From an uncultured Kangiella sp. (GTDB lineage: Bacteria; Pseudomonadota; Gammaproteobacteria; Enterobacterales; Kangiellaceae), in assembly GCA_947503345.1 (NCBI GenBank), contig CANNCW010000001.1, positions 620,001-684,000 on the forward strand: a DNA stretch of 64,000 nt, read 5' to 3'. The notes under the pieces are model-generated. The model made no database searches and was not told the origin of the DNA. It was given only the letters and a program-made list of their open reading frames with translations. Positions within the stretch are counted from its first letter, which is position 1; every line of letters begins with the position of its first letter. Below, piece by piece: positions 16,627 through 26,194 of the stretch. A program made the position numbers and the translations under genes.

Positions 16627-17343
16627 ATGAGACCCAGTGGCCGTACTAGCAACCAATTAAGACCCGTAACTATTACTCGTAATTTCACTAAACATGCAGA
16701 AGGCTCGGTGCTGATTGAGTTTGGAGAAACCAAAGTTTTGTGTAACGCCAGCGTAGAGGAAGGAGTACCCCGTTTTCTAAAAGGTAAAGGTCAAGGCTGG
16801 ATAACCGCAGAATACGGCATGCTACCTCGCTCTACCCATTCAAGAATGCGTCGTGAAGCCAGTAATGGCAAGCAAGGTGGCCGTACGCTTGAAATTCAGC
16901 GCTTAATCGGACGTTCTTTACGCGCCGCGGTAGATATGAACCAGCTCGGCGAAAATACTATCTATATTGATTGTGATGTAATTCAAGCCGACGGCGGTAC
17001 TCGAACTGCATCAATCAGCGGTGCCTGCGTTGCGTTGCATGATGCTTTAGCCCACATGCGTGCCAAAGGAATCATCAAAACCAACCCGATGAAACATTGG
17101 ATTGGTGCCATTTCTGTGGGTATCTATAAAGGTACGCCAGTATTAGATTTAGATTACCCAGAAGATTCTGAGGCCGAAACCGACATGAATATCGTTATGG
17201 ATGAGAACGGTGGTTTTATCGAACTTCAAGGTACTGCAGAAGCCGAACCCTTTTCTGGAGACGAACTAATGGCATTATTAGATTTAGGCAAGCAAGGAAT
17301 TCGTGAAATTTTTGATTTGCAGAAGCAGGCAATAAGTAAATAA
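16627..17343 (+). CDS. rph: Ribonuclease PH
   Basis: A phosphorolytic 3'-5' exoribonuclease that trims tRNA precursors; it acts as a hexameric ring. It starts M-R-P-S-G-R and contains the phosphate-binding L-P-R-S-T-H-S-R, the R-R-E segment, [15 protein letters not shown] and [15 protein letters not shown]. The 238 residues are full length. The start has AGGA six bases upstream. It is divergent from the phosphatase gene and followed by an RDD gene after 32 bases. Confidence 0.97.
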   Translation: MRPSGRTSNQLRPVTITRNFTKHAEGSVLIEFGETKVLCNASVEEGVPRFLKGKGQGWITAEYGMLPRSTHSRMRREASNGKQGGRTLEIQRLIGRSLRAAVDMNQLGENTIYIDCDVIQADGGTRTASISGACVALHDALAHMRAKGIIKTNPMKHWIGAISVGIYKGTPVLDLDYPEDSEAETDMNIVMDENGGFIELQGTAEAEPFSGDELMALLDLGKQGIREIFDLQKQAISK

Positions 17344-17375
17344 AATTAACTATATAACTATAAAAGGAAAGCATC

Positions 17376-17933
17376 ATGCAAAATGACAACCCATATGAAG
17401 CTCCGAAATCTGACATTGGATTCTTTGATCAGGTAGAGCAACAAAACCTTTCTCAACTTTATGCCTCCAGAGGAAGTCGATTTGGCGCGGCTATCTTAGA
17501 CACTATATTTCTAATTATTCCGCTTTTGATTATATTCTTCATGCTTGGCATCACCGAATTTATTTCCACGGGAGAAACTAGCTCTGCATTCTTGAGTCTT
17601 ATTTTAGAAACTCAATCCAACCTGTTCGTAGAAATGCTTGTTTCCTCAGCATTGGCATTTGGATTATTCGTTTTGATTCAAGGTTATTGGATCTACACTT
17701 CATCGCAAACTTTGGGTAAGAAAATTCTTGGAATGAAAGTAGTTGATTTGGAAGGAAGACCGATTTCAGGAAACCATTACTTATTTGTTCGATATCTTCC
17801 CATGTCTGTTCTTTCCTACCTTCCAATAGTTGGTGGTTTAATTGCGATTGTTGATTGCTTAATGATATTTAGAGAAGAGCATAATTGTTTGCATGACGAT
17901 ATTGCTAAGACAAGGGTTATCAAGGTTAGTTAA
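17376..17933 (+). CDS. RDD family membrane protein
   Basis: A 185-residue inner-membrane protein. The N-terminal polar segment (D-N-P-Y-E-A-P) is common in RDD and related proteins. The signature R-F-G-A-A-I-L-D-T sits before the first of three to four helices, and the second RDD element reads L-G-K-K-I-L-G-M-K-V-V-D. RDD proteins are small membrane proteins, some linked to ion exchange or osmotic stress; no specific role can be assigned. An AAGGAAAG site precedes the ATG. Confidence 0.85.
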   Translation: MQNDNPYEAPKSDIGFFDQVEQQNLSQLYASRGSRFGAAILDTIFLIIPLLIIFFMLGITEFISTGETSSAFLSLILETQSNLFVEMLVSSALAFGLFVLIQGYWIYTSSQTLGKKILGMKVVDLEGRPISGNHYLFVRYLPMSVLSYLPIVGGLIAIVDCLMIFREEHNCLHDDIAKTRVIKVS

Positions 17934-17943
17934 GATTGCCCCA

Positions 17944-17974
17944 CGGATGGGTAACAGTGGCGACAACCCATCCG
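17944..17974. terminator. Inverted repeat, possible terminator
   Basis: CGGATGGGT (17944-17952) and ACCCATCCG (17966-17974) form a nine-base-pair stem with a 13-base loop, between the convergent RDD gene and the small gene after trkH. No long T-run follows on either strand, so termination would be weak or rho-dependent. Confidence 0.45.
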
Positions 17975-17988
17975 ACTTTCTACTCAAT

Positions 17989-18102
17989 TTATTCTCCTGC
18001 AAGCACAACATTTCGAGCTTCTTCCAACAATTCTGGGTACTTATCAGATAAGAGTGCTGGGACTTCACTTTCGCTAAGTTCCTGTTTAATTTTTCCGCCC
18101 AT
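17989..18102 (-). CDS. Candidate 37-residue protein downstream of trkH
   Basis: The frame opens with ATG 18102, five bases after the trkH stop, and ends with TAA at 17989. The GGAGAAGG ribosome site lies within the last codons of trkH. The peptide is hydrophilic and acidic, starting M-G-G-K-I-K-Q-E-L with two short amphipathic stretches (V-P-A-L-L-S-D, then P-E-L-L-E-E-A-R-N-V-V). It has no hydrophobic span. I do not recognise it. Good spacing and the ribosome site argue that it is translated; conservation next to trkH elsewhere would settle it. Confidence 0.45.
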   Translation of the reverse strand: MGGKIKQELSESEVPALLSDKYPELLEEARNVVLAGE

Positions 18103-18107
18103 TAAAT

Positions 18108-19556
18108 CTACCTTCTCCAAAAATAAGGCGTAAATAAAACCAGAAGCGTAAAAATTTCTAAGCGTCCTAAAAGCATGGCAAAACTTAGGACATATTTTGA
18201 TAGGTCGGAAATACCGTTATAGTTTAGGGCAACTTCACCAAGACCTGGACCAAGATTATTCATACAAGCTGCAACGGCTGAAAAGGCAGTAACTTGATCC
18301 AGGCCATCAGCAATTAATATCAGCATTAATATTACAAATAACGCCACGTAAGTGGCAAAGAAACCCCAGACTGATTGAACTACTCTATCCGAAACTGACT
18401 CTTTTCCTAACTTAATCAGAAAGACACCATTGGGGTGGATCAAACGTTTAATTTCTCGTGCACCTTGTTTAAACAATAATAACACTCGTATTATTTTCAT
18501 TCCGCCTGCAGTTGAACCAGCGCAACCACCAGCGAAACTAGCAAAGATTAATAATACAGGCAAAAAGATTGGCCAAGTATGAAATTCAGTTGTTGCAAAT
18601 CCTGTAGTAGTAGCAATTGAAATGGTATGGAAAATTCCTTTGACTACTGAGTCACTAAAATCAAATAATCCGTAACCAAATAATATTAAGGAACACAAAA
18701 CCGAGACTAACGTTAAGATTAATAAATAACTTTTAAATTCAGGATCTTTCAAATAAGGCTTAATACTCAAGCGTTTAAAAGCGACAAAGTGCAGTGCAAA
18801 GTTAATCCCTGCAATTAACATAAAGAAGCTACAAATTAGTTCTATCGCATTGGATTCAAAGTATCCAATACTGGCATCGTGTGGTGAGAAACCACCAATA
18901 GCAATAGTCGAAAAACTATGAGCAATGGCATCGAAAGGTTCCATCCCTGCAAGCCAATAAGCAAGTCCGCAAGCAATGGTCAATCCCAAATAAATATACC
19001 AAAGCGCTTTAGCTGTCCCAGCAATCCTTGGCGTTAACTTATTATCCTTCATTGGTCCTGGCGTTTCCGCACGATACAATTGCATTCCACCAATTCCAAG
19101 CATAGGTAAAATTGCCACAGCTAACACGATGATACCCATACCACCAAGCCATTGCAGTTGTTGACGGTAAAACAAAATCGAGTGAGGCAAGTCATCTAAG
19201 CCGCTAATAACCGTTGCACCTGTCGTTGTTAGGCCGGAAAAAGATTCAAACACGGCATTAGCCAAAGAAAGGTTTAAACCATCGGTTAACAATAATGGAA
19301 TCGATCCAAATAAGCTCAACACAGTCCAGAATAAAACTACGATCAAAAAACCGTCTCGTATTTTTAATTCTGCACGGGATTTCCGATTGGGTAAATAAAG
19401 AGCGAAGCCAGTAAACAACGAAATTAAAAAAGTGGTAAAAAATGCAGTTCCACCACCATCTTCATAAATCGAAGCGACTAAAATTGGTGGCATCATAGTT
19501 AAGCTGAATAACATCAGCAACAAGCCTAGAAAGCGTATGATAGTAGTGACTTGCAT
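18108..19556 (-). CDS. trkH: Trk potassium uptake membrane subunit TrkH
   Basis: The K+-conducting channel subunit of the low-affinity Trk system in the inner membrane. The 482 residues contain about ten or more membrane spans and the four pore-loop repeats, recognisable by S-G-L-T-T-T-G-A-T, F-S-T-I-A-I-G-G-F, I-S-I-A-T-T-T-G-F-A-T and A-A-C-M-N-N-L-G-P-G-L-G. It lies 22 bases downstream of trkA in the def-fmt-rsmB-trkA-trkH operon, the standard gammaproteobacterial order. The protein ends F-W-R-R. Confidence 0.96.
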   Translation of the reverse strand: MQVTTIIRFLGLLLMLFSLTMMPPILVASIYEDGGGTAFFTTFLISLFTGFALYLPNRKSRAELKIRDGFLIVVLFWTVLSLFGSIPLLLTDGLNLSLANAVFESFSGLTTTGATVISGLDDLPHSILFYRQQLQWLGGMGIIVLAVAILPMLGIGGMQLYRAETPGPMKDNKLTPRIAGTAKALWYIYLGLTIACGLAYWLAGMEPFDAIAHSFSTIAIGGFSPHDASIGYFESNAIELICSFFMLIAGINFALHFVAFKRLSIKPYLKDPEFKSYLLILTLVSVLCSLILFGYGLFDFSDSVVKGIFHTISIATTTGFATTEFHTWPIFLPVLLIFASFAGGCAGSTAGGMKIIRVLLLFKQGAREIKRLIHPNGVFLIKLGKESVSDRVVQSVWGFFATYVALFVILMLILIADGLDQVTAFSAVAACMNNLGPGLGEVALNYNGISDLSKYVLSFAMLLGRLEIFTLLVLFTPYFWRR

Positions 19557-19578
19557 CTAAACTCTAGAACCTCAGGCC

Positions 19579-20952
19579 TTAGAAATAGGTGACGTTTACT
19601 TGGAATAAACGTTCTACATCATGAATATAAGCTTTATCGACCATGAATAAAATGACATGGTCGTATTCACGAATAATCACATTATCATGAGCGATTAAAA
19701 CTTTACCATCACGTACCAAAGCACCAATAGTAGTTCCTGGCGGCAAAGGCACTTCACTTATCGCACGACCTATTACCAATGAGCTTTGTTCATTACCACG
19801 TGCAATCGCTTCAATTGCTTCAGCAGCACCACGACGTAAAGAATAAACATTAGAAACTAGACCACGACGAATATGCTTTAACAAACTGCCAATAGTCACC
19901 TGTTGAGGAGAAATGGCAATATCAATTTCTTGGCCTTGAATAAGATCGACGTAAGCTGGACGATTAATTAACACCATAGTTTTTTTGACGCCCATTCTTT
20001 TTGCCAGCATTGCTGACATAATATTGGCTTCATCATCATTGGTCACAGCAACAAACAAATCAAAATCTTTGATGTTTTCATCATCTAGCAAATCCTGATC
20101 AGAAATGTCGCCATGTAAAACTAAACTATCCTGCAATGTGTCCGCTAAATGCTGTACCCGTTCGGCATCACGCTCGATAATTTTTACCTGCATATCTTTT
20201 TCAAGATTTAGCGCCAAACCTTTACCAATATTACCACCACCAGCAATCATGACTCTTTCATAATCTTTTTCCAGACGTTGCAACTCACTCATAACTGCGC
20301 GAATGTGCTTTTTATCTGCAAGGAAAAAGACTTCATCGTCAGCTTCAATGATTGTATGGCCTGTTGGCACTATTGGCTGACCGCGACGGAAAATTGCGGC
20401 AACTCGAGTATCTACATTCGGTAAATGCTCGCGTAATTCTGACAGTGCATTACCCACCAATGGGCCACCGTAATAGGCTTTAACTGCAACTAGACGTACC
20501 GCACCGTCGGCAAAGTCCAGCACCTGAAATGCACCCGGATTTTCAATTAAGCGAGTCACGTAATTAGTAACTAGTTGCTCAGGGCTAATCACAACATCCA
20601 CTGGAATATGGTTGTCTTCAAAAAGATTAGGGAAAGAGTGATAGTTTTGCGAACGTATGCGCGCGATTTTTTTTGGCGTTTGAAATAAAGTATGGGCAAT
20701 CTGACAAGCCATCATATTTACTTCGTCACTGTTGGTCACCGCCACTAACATATCCGCATCATCAATACCCGCCTTATACAAAACGTTAGGATGCGCGCCG
20801 TGACCCGCAATGGTGCGCAAATCAAGATGATCTTGAATATCACGCAAGCGCTTAGCATCGGTATCGATCAGCGTTATGTCGTTGTCTTCGCCTTCTAAAT
20901 TCAACGCCAGGCTCATTCCAACTTGCCCTGCGCCTAAAATGATAATTTTCAT
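19579..20952 (-). CDS. trkA: Trk potassium uptake regulatory subunit TrkA
   Basis: A peripheral NAD(H)-binding gating subunit of the Trk channel. The 457 residues carry two tandem RCK units. The first Rossmann motif is I-I-L-G-A-G-Q-V-G (residue 3 on), the second M-I-A-G-G-G-N-I-G (about residue 235), each followed by a TrkA-C domain. Full length. Directly upstream of trkH and downstream of rsmB. Confidence 0.97.
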   Translation of the reverse strand: MKIIILGAGQVGMSLALNLEGEDNDITLIDTDAKRLRDIQDHLDLRTIAGHGAHPNVLYKAGIDDADMLVAVTNSDEVNMMACQIAHTLFQTPKKIARIRSQNYHSFPNLFEDNHIPVDVVISPEQLVTNYVTRLIENPGAFQVLDFADGAVRLVAVKAYYGGPLVGNALSELREHLPNVDTRVAAIFRRGQPIVPTGHTIIEADDEVFFLADKKHIRAVMSELQRLEKDYERVMIAGGGNIGKGLALNLEKDMQVKIIERDAERVQHLADTLQDSLVLHGDISDQDLLDDENIKDFDLFVAVTNDDEANIMSAMLAKRMGVKKTMVLINRPAYVDLIQGQEIDIAISPQQVTIGSLLKHIRRGLVSNVYSLRRGAAEAIEAIARGNEQSSLVIGRAISEVPLPPGTTIGALVRDGKVLIAHDNVIIREYDHVILFMVDKAYIHDVERLFQVNVTYF

Positions 20953-21068
20953 ATATTTATTCTATGGCTCGCTTAAAGAATTGCGCCTTTGCACCACTCC
21001 ATCATTCGCCTATCCCTATATGCTAACGCTATAAGCCACTGATCTAAAGGATTTTTTCGTAAAATCGT

Positions 21069-22406
21069 CTATTTATCAACCGCTTGTTTGGTCAGTAAGC
21101 AATAATAAAAACCATCCATTTGCAGCTGATTTGGCAAAATTTGCAGCCCAATTTCGCTATTGGAAAGCTCTGCTAGCTCCTTATCAAATCCCATTAGCTC
21201 TGCATCAGCGTTACTATCCATAAAGGCTTTTATCTGTTCACTATTTTCTTGTTGCAAGACTGAACAAGTGGCGTAAAGCAATTTGCCGTTGGGCTTTAAA
21301 GCTCTCCATGCTTGCTCTAACATGGATTTTTGGATCAACACTAATTCATCTATGTCCGACTCACGACGCAACAGTTTTATATCAGGATGACGGCGGATAA
21401 CGCCAGTGGCACTGCAAGGAACATCGAGTAAGATTTGATCGAATTGCTGATTAGTTTCTTTTAAATACTCAATGGCATCGTAACAAATCACTTGGGCATC
21501 AAGTTGCAATCGCTCTAAATTTTCCTCGATTCTTTCACAACGTCGATCATCAATATCAATCGCGGTTAACTCGATTTCATTATTGCTGAATTCTAAAAGA
21601 TGAGCTGTTTTACCGCCTGGTGCTGAGCAAGCATCTAAAATTTCCATACCTGCTTCCGGTTGTAATATCCATGCAGACATTTGAGCGGCGGCATCTTGAA
21701 CCGATACCCAACCTTCTGAAAATTTGGGTAATTTAGTCACGCTAACAGGCGTATCTAAAACAATGGCGCTTTTTACAAGTGAATGAGAACTGACTTCAAT
21801 TTCCGACTTATTTAATAAAGCCAAATAATCTTCTCTACTGGTTTTGCTTAAATTAACTCGCAAAGTTAATGGCGCTTGTTGGTTAGAAGCTTCTAAGATC
21901 TCAGCTACTTTACCCTTATGTTCTTTAGCTCGATAACTTTGCTTTATCTTGCCAATCAACCACTCTGGCATGCTAAACTTTGTATCCCAGTTTTGATCGA
22001 GCTTTCGAGTAATCTCTTCTTTTTGTCGTAAATAGTTTCTTAACACACCATTAATTAATTTTTTAGCCCAGGGCTTTTTAAATTGTTCACAAGCTTCCAC
22101 TGTTTCTGCAATAGCCGCATGATCCGGAATACGGCTGTACTGTAACTGATACAAACCAATCACCAACAAGCATAAAACATCTGAATCTTTATTTCGTAAA
22201 GGCTTTTGTAGCAGTTGATTGATAGCTGCCTCTAACCGATCAAAATAACGACACGCATTCAGAACCAATGATTTAAACAAAGAGGTATCAGCTGGATTAT
22301 CAAACTCAATAGTTGCCAATAAATCATTTGCCGAACGACCTTCAAAAGCTATCTGCTGTAAGGTTTTTGCTGCTTGACTTCTAAGCTTATCACTTGTAAA
22401 TATCAT
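21069..22406 (-). CDS. rsmB: 16S rRNA m5C967 methyltransferase RsmB
   Basis: Methylates C967 of 16S rRNA with S-adenosylmethionine. An N-terminal NusB-like RNA-binding domain (about 1-140) is followed by the methyltransferase domain. That domain has the SAM loop D-A-C-S-A-P-G-G-K-T, the D-V-P-C-S-A-T-G motif and the catalytic T-C-S-V loop (Y-A-T-C-S-V-L). The 445 residues are full length. It starts 12 bases after fmt. Confidence 0.96.
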   Translation of the reverse strand: MIFTSDKLRSQAAKTLQQIAFEGRSANDLLATIEFDNPADTSLFKSLVLNACRYFDRLEAAINQLLQKPLRNKDSDVLCLLVIGLYQLQYSRIPDHAAIAETVEACEQFKKPWAKKLINGVLRNYLRQKEEITRKLDQNWDTKFSMPEWLIGKIKQSYRAKEHKGKVAEILEASNQQAPLTLRVNLSKTSREDYLALLNKSEIEVSSHSLVKSAIVLDTPVSVTKLPKFSEGWVSVQDAAAQMSAWILQPEAGMEILDACSAPGGKTAHLLEFSNNEIELTAIDIDDRRCERIEENLERLQLDAQVICYDAIEYLKETNQQFDQILLDVPCSATGVIRRHPDIKLLRRESDIDELVLIQKSMLEQAWRALKPNGKLLYATCSVLQQENSEQIKAFMDSNADAELMGFDKELAELSNSEIGLQILPNQLQMDGFYYCLLTKQAVDK

Positions 22407-22418
22407 GGCTATTTTGTT

Positions 22419-23381
22419 TTAAGCAGTTAGGTCGAACTGCTTGCCTTGGGCAAACAGAGCTTGTCTAGCTGGTGCATTCAATAAATCTTTCACAGGCATC
22501 ATTTTTGAGCCAGCCATTTGCAGATGAGTTAACAATAATAATTGCTCTCCACACGCCACCAAAATTCCTTCTTTATCTGCGCGTAAAATAGTGCCATCAG
22601 CTTCATCAGTCACATTGTCAACAACTTCTGCTCGCCATACTCGAACTAAGTTTTCATCAAGTTTCGCAGTCGCCACTGGCCACGAATTAAAGGCTCTCAC
22701 TTTGCGTTCAATTTCAGTCGCAGACTGAGTCCAATCGATTTGTGCTTCCTTCTTAGATAATTTGTGAGCATAGGTTGCTAGCTCATCATTTTGCTTTTCA
22801 GGCTCGATTTCGCCATTCGCAATTTTCTTGATCGCTTCTACTAATAAACCCGCGCCCTGCTCGGCTAACTTGTCATGCAAACTTGAGCCCGTTTCTTTTT
22901 CTGTAATTGGCGTAACGGCTTTTAACAGCATATCGCCAGTATCTAAACCAATATCCATTTGCATAATGGTGATTCCCGATTCCGTATCACCTGCCTCAAT
23001 CGCTCTTTGGATAGGTGCAGCGCCACGCCATCTTGGAAGCAACGAACCATGCACATTAATACAACCTTTTTTTGGCGTATTCAAAATTGTTTGTGGTAAC
23101 AATAAGCCATAAGCCACCACCACCATCAAGTCAGCATCATATGTCGCCATCTGATCACGATCGGATTGCTCTTTAAAATTAACAGGTTGCTCCACAGGAA
23201 TAGAATATTCTTGTGCTAATGTTTTCACTGGGCTCATGCTAATCTTTTTACCCCGCCCAGACTTCCTATCTGGTTGAGTATAAACCGCCGCAATTTGATG
23301 TTCCGAATTCTGACAAAAGTCGATCAATGCTTGTAGATTAGTTGCCGCGAAATCTGGCGTGCCTGCAAAAATAATTTTCAA
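22419..23381 (-). CDS. fmt: Methionyl-tRNA formyltransferase
   Basis: Formylates initiator Met-tRNA using 10-formyl-tetrahydrofolate. The protein begins I-I-F-A-G-T-P-D-F-A-A and contains the folate/catalytic segment N-V-H-G-S-L-L-P-R-W-R-G-A-A-P-I-Q-R and D-T-G-D-M, then a C-terminal OB-like tRNA-binding domain. The 320 residues are full length. It follows def by 49 bases, the universal def-fmt pairing. Confidence 0.97.
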   Translation of the reverse strand: MKIIFAGTPDFAATNLQALIDFCQNSEHQIAAVYTQPDRKSGRGKKISMSPVKTLAQEYSIPVEQPVNFKEQSDRDQMATYDADLMVVVAYGLLLPQTILNTPKKGCINVHGSLLPRWRGAAPIQRAIEAGDTESGITIMQMDIGLDTGDMLLKAVTPITEKETGSSLHDKLAEQGAGLLVEAIKKIANGEIEPEKQNDELATYAHKLSKKEAQIDWTQSATEIERKVRAFNSWPVATAKLDENLVRVWRAEVVDNVTDEADGTILRADKEGILVACGEQLLLLTHLQMAGSKMMPVKDLLNAPARQALFAQGKQFDLTA

Positions 23382-23430
23382 GAATGGATTCCTTAATTTG
23401 GACTTGAGAAAGCTATCAAAAAAGCCGGGG

Positions 23431-23949
23431 TTAACCAGCTCTTAATTTCTTCTTTTGTTGTTTTTCTAGCATGCTTCTTATGCGGCGTTGCTTTAATGGC
23501 GATAAATAATCCACAAATACTTTGCCTTCTATATGATCATGCTCATGCTGAATAGCGATCGCTAAAAACTCATCAGTATCAATCTCAAACGGCTTACCGT
23601 GGCGATCAAGAGCTTTAATTTTTATACCCTGAGCGCGCTCAACTTTGGCGTAGATGCCAGGAAAAGACAGACAGCCTTCTTCATTCAGAGATAAATCGCG
23701 CTTTTCCAAAATCTCAGGATTAATAAAAACCAATGGTTCAGATTTATCTTCCGAAAGATCGATAATAAACAAACGCTTATGAAAATCCACTTGCGTCGCT
23801 GCTAGGCCAATGCCCGGTGCGTCATACATGGTTTCAAACATATCATCGATCTGTTTTTGTAGCGCATCATTAAACTCTTCAGGCAATATTTCTTTCGCCT
23901 TAGTTCTTAATCGTGAATCGGGATATTCTAAAATTTCTAATATTGCCAT
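23431..23949 (-). CDS. def: Peptide deformylase
   Basis: Removes the N-formyl group from nascent proteins using Fe2+ or Zn2+. All three motifs are present: [17 protein letters not shown] and Q-H-E-H-D-H-I-E-G. The last has His in place of the usual Ile/Leu or Tyr, which leaves the H-E-x-x-H metal site intact. 172 residues. First gene of the def-fmt-rsmB-trkA-trkH operon. Confidence 0.97.
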   Translation of the reverse strand: MAILEILEYPDSRLRTKAKEILPEEFNDALQKQIDDMFETMYDAPGIGLAATQVDFHKRLFIIDLSEDKSEPLVFINPEILEKRDLSLNEEGCLSFPGIYAKVERAQGIKIKALDRHGKPFEIDTDEFLAIAIQHEHDHIEGKVFVDYLSPLKQRRIRSMLEKQQKKKLRAG

Positions 23950-24056
23950 TGAATTCGCTATAATCAGTACAGATATTTATATTACTATGATAATAAAATG
24001 TGGGTATAAAGACCATTGTTTTCAAGGTTATTCACGGGTATTAAGGAAGTTTTTAA

Positions 24057-25991
24057 TTGAAAAAAATAATTATTGGTATCGCCATTCTTGCAGTTGCTAT
24101 TTTAATGGTTTATTTCACCAAACCAGAACAAACGTCCAAGCCAACCAACAGCAAGCCCAAGGGTATTCAAACCACTACTGAATATATAAAGCCTTCAACA
24201 GCTACGCCACCCATCATTCAATCTACTATTGAAGAGCTCAAATGTGACCAGAAGGCAATACTCGCTGAAATGGATGCTTTAAAATCCCATAGGGATGAGC
24301 GAATCAAAGCATTAACTCAACAAGGTATTGAAGCTAAAAGACTCAGCGATATGGTTAAGACCCATATTAAAGATCATGCCCTTGCCAACCAAATTGCAGA
24401 TCCTACCCCTCAAATAACTGAACCAAAGAAATCTTCGGCACAGTTAGCCATCGATGAGTTGCAACAAAATAAAGAACTGATCGAAGACTTGATGTTAGCA
24501 GTATGGGCGGGCGATTCTGATGAAATCGTCGATCGTTTCATCAAGGGAAACATACAACCTTTAGATACCAATAGTGCCTTACATAAACACTACTTACTCA
24601 ATATGATAGCAATGAGCGGAAACAATCAACTGCCAAGCGCTATCAAAAAGCTTTATGGAGATAAATCGCGTTTAACTCCAGATGTGGCCGCTTCTATCAT
24701 TCATTCGGTTGAAGATCCCAAAACTTTACGAGAACTACTGTCACGAGTAACCGACATTAATGCACACGCATCCAATTCTGGAACTTTTTACCGTAATTCC
24801 AAGCCAAGTAGCTTGATCCAATTAGCTGTTCGAAACAATAAATTAGAAGCCACTAAAGTGTTATTAGAGTTAGGCGCAAAAGCTGATTCTTCCGATTCTA
24901 GGATTTCTTTAAACTATTTCTTAAGAAGTAACCCAGAGTCAGGGAAAGTCATCACAACCTTGCTAGATAGAGGCTTTACTCCTCAAAATGCTTCATCGGC
25001 TAAACATCTCGCTACAAGCCTTCAAGAAAATTACCCAGACTTAGCCGCTCGTGTTAATACCATTGAAGCTCAATTAAATAATGCCAAAGCAATAGAATTT
25101 GCAAACCTTCCCAACGAATTTAAAACTATTATTAATGCTTATGAAGAGCAATACGAACCACTCAATAAGCAGTATCTAGCCTGTATAGCTCAAGAAAATG
25201 ACGCCAAACCTAAAATTCCTGAATATCAGCCCATTGATAAGTCCAAAATTGAGCAAACCGTTGATCAATTAGTGGAACAAAAAGTCGACTATCAACAGAT
25301 AATTGCTACTTTAGCCGCTTTAAATAAAGAAAGTGTGGAATACGGATATACCTATCTTCGAACTCTTAGAAATCAAAGTTCCGTCACCAATCAGATGGAC
25401 AGCATGCCCGCTGAAGTTCGCACCTTAATTGGTTATTTACGTCAAGAAGATTGGAGCGGCATGGTGGAATTTATGAAAACAGCCGACATTAACCCTGCTT
25501 GGGACATCACTCCTGGCAGTATGATTGCTGTTATGCTTGAGAAAAAGGCACCGGAGTCTGCGATTGCTGCCATGGCCAAAATCAGCAATAAAAACAATAC
25601 TCAATTATTAGGTCAAGCTCTCCATAATCCAGAATTATTCGATCAAGTCATTAGTTATGGTTTTAACTTGAACGCCACAGATCAAAACAATAAAAACCTT
25701 TTATATTATGCAGTTAAAACTAGCTCTATTGAAAAAATTGACCTCTTAATCAAACATGGTGTTAGTTTTCAACCTGATCCTCATGGCTATGACTCGCTAG
25801 ACATGGTTTTACGACAAATGGGCATCGATCAATCAATTTACGAAAAATTGAATCAGGTTGGTTTCCCTATTAATGCCAATCACATGGATTACAGTTTGTA
25901 TCTCAAAACCTACTATCCAGATCGTTATAAAAAGATTGTTGAAGTTATGCCAAGTTTACAAGTCAATGGCAGTTGGGAGCCAAAAAGCTAG
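24057..25991 (+). CDS. Membrane-anchored ankyrin-like repeat protein
   Basis: A 644-residue protein with one N-terminal hydrophobic anchor (about residues 2-20), a charged coiled-coil-prone stretch (about 55-110) and mostly helical repeats. Ankyrin-like units are readable near residue 252 (I-Q-L-A-V-R-N-N-K-L-E-A-T-K-V-L-L-E-L-G) and near 546 (L-L-Y-Y-A-V-K, then K-I-D-L-L-I-K-H-G). It probably faces the periplasm as a protein-binding scaffold, but no partner can be named. It starts at TTG 24057 behind an AAGGAAG site. It separates def from the LysM gene, which are usually adjacent and divergent, so it looks like a lineage-specific insertion. Confidence 0.7.
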   Translation: MKKIIIGIAILAVAILMVYFTKPEQTSKPTNSKPKGIQTTTEYIKPSTATPPIIQSTIEELKCDQKAILAEMDALKSHRDERIKALTQQGIEAKRLSDMVKTHIKDHALANQIADPTPQITEPKKSSAQLAIDELQQNKELIEDLMLAVWAGDSDEIVDRFIKGNIQPLDTNSALHKHYLLNMIAMSGNNQLPSAIKKLYGDKSRLTPDVAASIIHSVEDPKTLRELLSRVTDINAHASNSGTFYRNSKPSSLIQLAVRNNKLEATKVLLELGAKADSSDSRISLNYFLRSNPESGKVITTLLDRGFTPQNASSAKHLATSLQENYPDLAARVNTIEAQLNNAKAIEFANLPNEFKTIINAYEEQYEPLNKQYLACIAQENDAKPKIPEYQPIDKSKIEQTVDQLVEQKVDYQQIIATLAALNKESVEYGYTYLRTLRNQSSVTNQMDSMPAEVRTLIGYLRQEDWSGMVEFMKTADINPAWDITPGSMIAVMLEKKAPESAIAAMAKISNKNNTQLLGQALHNPELFDQVISYGFNLNATDQNNKNLLYYAVKTSSIEKIDLLIKHGVSFQPDPHGYDSLDMVLRQMGIDQSIYEKLNQVGFPINANHMDYSLYLKTYYPDRYKKIVEVMPSLQVNGSWEPKS

Positions 25992-26194
25992 GTAGAGTGT
26001 GATTAAGTTGTAGTAATTTCGCAAGAAATGCTGATAAGATGATGATCCTTAAAGATTTTAATGGTAGCTTAGCTGTTAGAAAAACACCTTAAAATGGCTA
26101 TAGAGGTATTTCCTCTTGGCTTTTAATTGAGGTATAGTAACCCGATTGGGAATTATTACTTCTAATAGACAGGAAACCAAATAAAAGGAAAGTC

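Noticed and set aside
17936..18133. Plus-strand frame of 65 codons after the RDD gene
   Set aside because: It lies antisense to the trkH 3' end and the candidate small gene, has no ribosome site, and its composition is not protein-like.
25992..26194. Short frames in the gap before the LysM gene
   Set aside because: The longest is 17 codons with no ribosome site; the gap probably holds only the LysM promoter.
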